Source of the DNA: Megascapheus bottae
Lineage: Eukaryota; Chordata; Mammalia; Rodentia; Geomyidae
Length of the DNA: 64,000 nt
Reading direction: 5' to 3'
Assembly (NCBI GenBank): GCA_024803745.1
Contig: JANJXV010001839.1
Span: 1-64,000, forward strand
This document shows, piece after piece, positions 58,301-64,000 of this stretch. Position 1 is the first letter of the stretch. Each line of letters opens with the position of its first letter. The notes under the pieces were generated by a model that had not been told where the DNA came from, made no database searches, and saw only the letters and a list, made by a program, of their open reading frames with translations. A program made the position numbers and the translations under genes.

Positions 58301-59879
58301 ATACACCTCTAATCTGACTTCACACACCTCCATTCTATGACTTCACACACCTCCATTCTGTGACTTCAAAAAACAACATTCTATGACTTCACTCACCTCC
58401 ATTCTATGACTTCACACACCTCCATTCTGACTTCACACACCTCCATTCTGACTTCACACACCTCAATTCTGTGACTTCACACACCTCCATTGTATGATTT
58501 CGCACACCTCCATTCTATGACTTCACACAGCTCCATTCTATGACGTCACACTCCTCCTTTCTCAGTTCACACACCTCCATTCATTGACTTCACACACCTG
58601 CAATCTGACTTCACCCACCTCCATTCTATGACTTCACACACCTCCATTCTGTGATTTCAAAAACCACAATTCTGACTTCACACACCTCCATTGTGACCTC
58701 ACACACCTCCATTGTAAGAGTTCACACACGTCCAATCTGACTTCCCACCCCTCCATTCTATGAATTCACACAGCTCCATTCTGACTTAACACACCTCCAT
58801 TCTATGACTTCGCATACCTCTCTTCTGACTTCATACACCTCCATTCTGGGACTTCACACACCTCCATTCTATGACTTCACACACCTCCATTCTATGACTT
58901 CACACACCTCAACTCTGTGACTTTACACACCTCCATTCTGTGATTTCTCACATCTCCATTCTGTGATTTCACACACCTCGTTTCTATGACTTCACACACC
59001 TCCATACTTTGACTTCACACACCTCCATTCTTTAACTTCACACACTTCCAATGTTTGACTTCACAAACCTCCATTCCATGACTTCACACACCTCCATTCT
59101 ATGACCTCACACACCTGCATTTTGACTTCACACACCTCCATTCTATGACCTCACACACCTGCATTTTGACTTCACACATCTCCATTCTCTGACTTCTCAC
59201 ACCTCCATTCTATGACTTCACAAACCTCCATTCTTTGACTTCACACACCTCCATTCTATGACTTCACACACCTCTATTGTGACTTCACACAACTCCATTC
59301 TGTGATTTCACACACCTCCTTTCTGTGACTTCACACACCTCCATACTATGACTTCCACACACCTTCATTCTATGCCTTCACACACCTCCATTCTATGACT
59401 TCACACACTTCCAATTTATGACTTCACACACCTCCATTCTATGACTTCAAACACCTCCATTCTGACTTCACACACCTCCATTCTGACTTCACACACCTCA
59501 ATTCTGTGACTTCACACACCTCCATTCTATGATTTCACACACCTCCATTCTATGACTTCACAGACCTCCATTGTTTGAATTCACACACCTCCATTTTGAC
59601 TTCACACACCTCCATTCTATGACTTCACACAACTTCATTCTTACTTCAGAAACATCCATACTATGACTTCACGAACCTCCCTTCTGTGAATTCAAACCTC
59701 CATTGAGTTCAAACACCTCCATTCTGTGACTTCACACATCTCCATTCTGAGACTTCACACAACCCCATTCTATGACTTCACACACCTCCATCTGTGAGTT
59801 CACACACCTCCATTCTATGAATTCACACTCCTCCATTCTATGAGTTCACACACCTTCATTTTGTGACTTCACACACCTC

Positions 59880-60815
59880 CATTCTGTGACTTCACACATC
59901 ACAATTTTGACTTCACACACCACCATTCTGTGACTCACACACCTCCATTCTGAGTTAACACACCTCCATTTGTGACTTCACACAACTCCATTCTGACTTC
60001 ACACACCTCCATTCTATGAATTCACACACTTCCATTCTATGACATCACACACTTCCATTCTGTGACTTTACACACCTCCACTCTGAGTTCACACACTTCC
60101 ATTCTGTGTCTTCACACACCTCCATTCTGTGACTTCACACACCTCGTTATATGACTTCACACACTTCCATTCTGTGACCTCACACACCTCAAATCTGAGT
60201 TCACACCCCTGCATAGTGTGACTTCACACACCTCCATTCTGTGACTTCACACACCCCCCTTCTATGACTTCACACACCTGCATTCTATGACTTCACACAC
60301 CTCCATTCTATGCCTTAAACACCTCCATTCTGTGACTTCACACACCTCCATTTGTGACTTCACACATCACAATTTTGACTTCACACACCTCCATTCTGTG
60401 ACTCACACACCTCCATTCTGAGATAACACACCTCCATTTGTGACTTCACACACCTCCATTCTGACTTCACACACCTCCATTCTATGACTTCTCACACTTC
60501 CATTCTATGACTTCACACACCTCCATTCTGTGACTTCACACACCTCCAATCTGAGATCACACACTTCCATTCTGTGTCTTCACACACCTCCTTTCTGTGA
60601 CTTCACACACCTCGTTATATGACTTCACACACCTCCATTCTGTGACCTCACACACCTCAAATCTGAGTTCACACCCCTCCATAGTGTGACTTCACACACC
60701 TCCATTCTGTGACTTCACACACCTCCATTCTATGACTTCACACACCTCCATTCTATGACTTCACACACCTCCATTCTATGCCTTTACACACCTCCATTCT
60801 GTGACTTCACACACC
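59880..60815. repeat. 468-bp tandem duplication
   Basis: Two direct copies lie side by side with a constant offset of 468 bp at three landmarks: TGACTCACAC (59,931 and 60,399), CTCGTTATATG (60,143 and 60,611) and CTATGCC (60,308 and 60,776). A related single copy of the TGACTCACAC part lies at 63,814. Several substitutions separate the copies, such as GAGTTAACAC versus GAGATAACAC. The outer ends are approximate to about one monomer. Confidence 0.85.
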
Positions 60816-61370
60816 TCAATTCTATGACATCACACACCTCCATTCTGTGACTTCACACACCTCCATTCTATGACTTCACACACTTCCATTCTATGTCTTC
60901 AGATACCTACATTGTGACTTCACACACCTCCATTCTATGAGTTCACACACCTGCATTGTGACTTCACCCACCTCCATTCTCTGACTTCACACACCTCCAT
61001 TCTGACTTCACACACCTCAATTCTGTGACTTCACACACCTTCATTCTATGATTTCACACACCTCCATTCTATGACTTCACAGACCTCCATTCTATGACTT
61101 CACACACCTCCTTTCTGAGTTCACACACATCCATTCTGTGACTTCACACACCTCCATTATGACTTCATAAACCTCCATTCTATTAGTTCACACACCTCCA
61201 TTCTGACTTCACACACTTCCATTCTATGACTTCACACAGCTCCATTCTGACTTCACACACCTCCATTCTATGACTTCACACAACTCTATTCTGTGACTTC
61301 ACACACCTCCATTCTGTGACTTTATACACCTCCATTCTGTGAATTCACACACCTCCATTCTGTGTTTTCA

Positions 61371-61394
61371 CACACAATCCATTCTATGACTTCA
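61371..61394. repeat. 24-bp variant monomer (CACACAATCC)
   Basis: This is the fifth occurrence, in block VII, preceded by TCTGTGTTTTCA. Its right flank (CTTCACAAACC, CATTCTTTGATTTC) matches the 14,640 region closely. The two ends of the window therefore share an old common segment. Confidence 0.85.
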
Positions 61395-64000
61395 CAAACC
61401 TCCATTCTTTGATTTCACACACCTCCATTCTATGACTTCACACACCTCCATTGTGACTTCATACAACTCCATTCTGTGAATTCACACACCTCCTTTCTGT
61501 GACTTCACACACCTCCATACTATGACTTCCACACACCTTCAATCTATGACTTCACAAACCTCCATTCTAGGACTTCACACACCTGCAATCTAACTTCACA
61601 CACCTCCATTCTCTGACTTCACACACCTCCATTCTATGACTTCACACACCTCCATTCAGTAACCTCACACGCTTCCAATGTTTGACGTCACAAACCTCCA
61701 TTCCATGACTTCATACACCTCCATTCTATGACTTCACACACATCTATTCTTTGACCTCACACACCTCCATTTTGACTTCACACACCTCCATTCTGTGACT
61801 TCACACACCTGCATTTGTGACTTCACACACCACAATTTTGACTTCACACACCTCTATTCTTTGACTTCACACACCTCCATTTTGACTTCACACACCTCCA
61901 TTTTGTGACTTCACACACCTCCATTCTGTGACTTCACACACCTCCATTCTATGACTTCACACACCTACATTGTGACTTCACACACCTACGTTCTATCAGT
62001 TCACACACCTGAATTGTGACTTCACACACCTCCATTCTATGACTTCACATACCTCCTTTCTGAGTATGACTCACCTCCATTCTGTGACTTCACATACCTC
62101 CAATCTGACTTCACACACCTCCATTCTATGACTTCACACACCTCCATTCTGTGACTTCAAAAACCACCATTCTATGACTTCACACATCTCCATTGTGTCT
62201 TCACACACCTCCATTCTATGAGTTCACATAGCTCCATTCTGACTTCACACACCTCCATTCTATGACTTCGCACACCTCTATTCTGACTTCACACCCCTCC
62301 ATTCTGTGATTTCACATACCTCCACTCTTTGACTTCACACACCTCCATTCTATGATTTCACACACCTCCATTCTATGATTTCACACAGCTCCATTCTATG
62401 ACTTCACACAACTCCTTTCTGAGTTCACACACTTCCATTCATTGACTTCACACACCTCCAATCTGACTCCACACACCTCCATTCTATGACTCCACACACC
62501 CCCATTCTGTGATTTCAAAAACCACAATTCTATGACTTCACACACCTCCATTGTGACTTCTCATACCTCCAGTCTAAGAGTTCACACACCTCCAATCTGA
62601 CTTCACACACCTCCATTCTATGAATTCCCACAGCTCCATTCTGACTTAACACACCTCCATTCTATGACTTCGCATACCTCTATTCTGACTTCATACACCT
62701 CCATTCTGTGACTTCACACACCTCCATTCTATGACTTCAAACACCTCCATTCTGTGACTTCACACACCTCAACTCTGTCACTTTACACACCTCCATTCTG
62801 TGACTTCTCACACCTCCATTTTGTGATTTCACACACCTCCATTCTTTGACTTCACACACCTCCATTATATGACTTCACACACCTCCATTGTGACATCACA
62901 CATCGCCGTTCTGTGACTTCACACACCTCCCTTCTGTGACTTGACACACCTCCATTCTATGACTTCACACACCTTCATTCCGTAATTTCACACACTTCTA
63001 ATGTTTGACTTCACAAACCTCCAATCCATGACTTCATACACCTCCATTCTATGACTTCACACACCTCCATTCTTTGACTTCACACATCTCCATTTTGACT
63101 TCACACACCTCCATTCTGTGACTTCACACCTCCATTTGTGACTTCACACACCACAATTTTGACTTCACACACCTCCATTCTTTGACTTCACACACCTCCA
63201 TTCTTTGACTTCACACACCTCCATTTTGACTTCACACTCTTCCATTCTTTGAATTCACACACCTCCATTCTGTGACTTCACACACTTCCATTGTTTGACT
63301 ACACACAACTCCATTCTTTGACTTCACACACCTCCATTCCATGACATCACACACCTCCATTCTATGCGCTCACATACCTCCATTCTATGAGTTCACACAC
63401 CTCAATTTTGACTTCACACACCTCCATTCTATGACTTCACACACCTCCATTCTATGACTTCACACATCTGCATTTTGACTTCACAGACCTCCTTTCTATG
63501 GCTTCGCACACCTCCCTTCTCTGACTTCACACATCTCCATTCTGACTTCACACACCTCCAATCTCTGACTTCACACATCTCCCTTCTCTGACTTCACACA
63601 CCTCCATTCTGTAACTTCACACACTTCCAATGTTTGACTTCAGAAACCTCCATTCCATGACTTCATACACATCCATTCTATGACTTCACACAACTCCTTT
63701 CTTTGACTTCACAAAATTCCATTTTGATTTCACACACCTCCACTCTGTGACTTCACACACCTCCATTTGTGACTACACACATCACAATTTTGACTTCACA
63801 CACCTCCATTCTGTGACTCACACACCTCCATTCTGAGTTAATACACCTCCATTTGTGACTTCACACACCTCCATTCTGACTTCACACACCTCCATTCTAT
63901 GACTTCACACACTTCCATTCTATGACTTCACACACCTCCATTCTGTGACTTCACACACCTCCACTCTGAGTTCACACACTTCCATTCTGTGTCTTCACAC

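Larger units (their letters stand above)
1..64000. repeat. Satellite array, 23-bp monomer, spans entire window
   Basis: The whole window is tandem copies of a 23-bp unit, CACACCTCCATTC then T(G/A)TGACTTCA on the + strand. About 2,800 monomers fit in 64 kb. A frequent 21-bp form lacks two bases before GAC (CTGTGAC to CTGAC, or TTTTGAC). Single-base variants are common at the G/A of TGTGA/TATGA, at the two bases between TGA and TCA, and in the CACACC stretch. All monomers read lie in one orientation, and both window edges fall inside the array. No unique sequence, transposon or gene interrupts it. The strand is strongly skewed: the consensus 23-mer holds 9 C, 7 T, 5 A and 2 G. The family is not one I recognise. 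A eukaryotic heterochromatic location is inferred from size and homogeneity. Confidence 0.97.
55362..64000. repeat. Block VII: older, less homogenised satellite
   Basis: The same monomers are present with weaker higher-order order. Paralogous stretches can be followed: 55,290-55,870 with 57,795-58,410 (offset 2,505 bp); 56,205-57,200 with 54,130-55,220 (offset 2,082 bp early, with roughly 115 bp missing near 56,455); and 58,560-60,000 with 62,430-63,880 (offset 3,860-3,883 bp). A recent 468-bp tandem pair lies at 59,880-60,815. The GACCTCGAAT module common elsewhere is absent here. The array continues past the window edge. No genes are seen. Confidence 0.8.

Noticed and set aside
1..64000. 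CRISPR array
   Set aside because: The repeats abut with no unique spacers, the unit is 21-24 bp in total, and no cas genes are present. The scale and higher-order structure are those of a eukaryotic satellite.
1..64000. CENP-B box or telomeric repeat
   Set aside because: I saw no match to the CENP-B box core and no TTAGGG-type repeats. A centromeric location therefore cannot be argued from a known motif.
1..64000. G-quadruplex array on the minus strand (GGAGG in each monomer)
   Set aside because: Only runs of two G occur, spaced 23 bp apart. Stable quadruplexes usually need runs of three or more with short loops.
1..64000. Nuclear-receptor half-sites (TGACCT, AGTTCA) as regulatory elements
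   Set aside because: Such hexamers arise from single-base variants of TGACTTCA and are scattered without a consistent paired spacing. They are expected by chance in this repeat.

Overview
The window is one uninterrupted block of tandem-repeat (satellite) DNA. I find no gene, RNA gene, transposon, CRISPR array or stretch of unique sequence in it. The basic unit is 23 bp: on the + strand it reads CACACCTCCATTC followed by T(G or A)TGACTTCA. A common shorter form of 21 bp has lost two bases (CTGTGAC becomes CTGAC). Every monomer I read lies in the same orientation, and the array runs off both ends, so it is longer than 64 kb. The + strand is rich in C and T and very poor in G (about 1-2 G per 23 bases). 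A homogeneous array this size points to a eukaryotic chromosome (centromeric, pericentromeric, subtelomeric or other heterochromatin), read through by a long-read assembly. I do not recognise the satellite family and cannot name the species.

Above the monomer level the array is a mosaic of higher-order repeats (HORs), recognised by shared rare variant monomers at constant offsets. (I) 1-11,064: a roughly 2-kb unit repeated about five times, partly as an A-B-A'-B' arrangement with a 4.26-4.33 kb period, then a tandem pair of 1,917 and 2,049 bp. (II) 11,065-18,985: more divergent monomers, containing an old duplicated pair about 4,335 bp apart. (III) about 18,985-27,657: three near-identical copies of 2,910, 2,866 and 2,841 bp. 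(IV) 27,658-32,100: divergent filler with small local duplications. (V) 32,101-38,117: two copies of 3,019 and 2,998 bp. (VI) 37,578-55,361: a nested structure of two large copies (11,003 and 6,781 bp), the first of which carries two further internal tandem duplications (2,222/2,266 bp and 1,866 bp). (VII) 55,362-64,000: mostly older, divergent repeats with a young 468-bp tandem pair.

The length differences between HOR copies that I traced (21, 44, 46, 69, 88, 178 bp) are all sums of whole 23- and 21-bp monomers. This means the array grows and shrinks by in-register exchange between monomers. In block VI the arithmetic closes exactly: 11,003 - 2,222 - 1,866 - 46 - 88 = 6,781. The only open reading frames are short (68 codons at most) and are translations of the repeat. 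The value of this window is as a readable record of satellite evolution, with a possible protein-binding dyad (TGA-NN-TCA) in each monomer. It is not a gene system.
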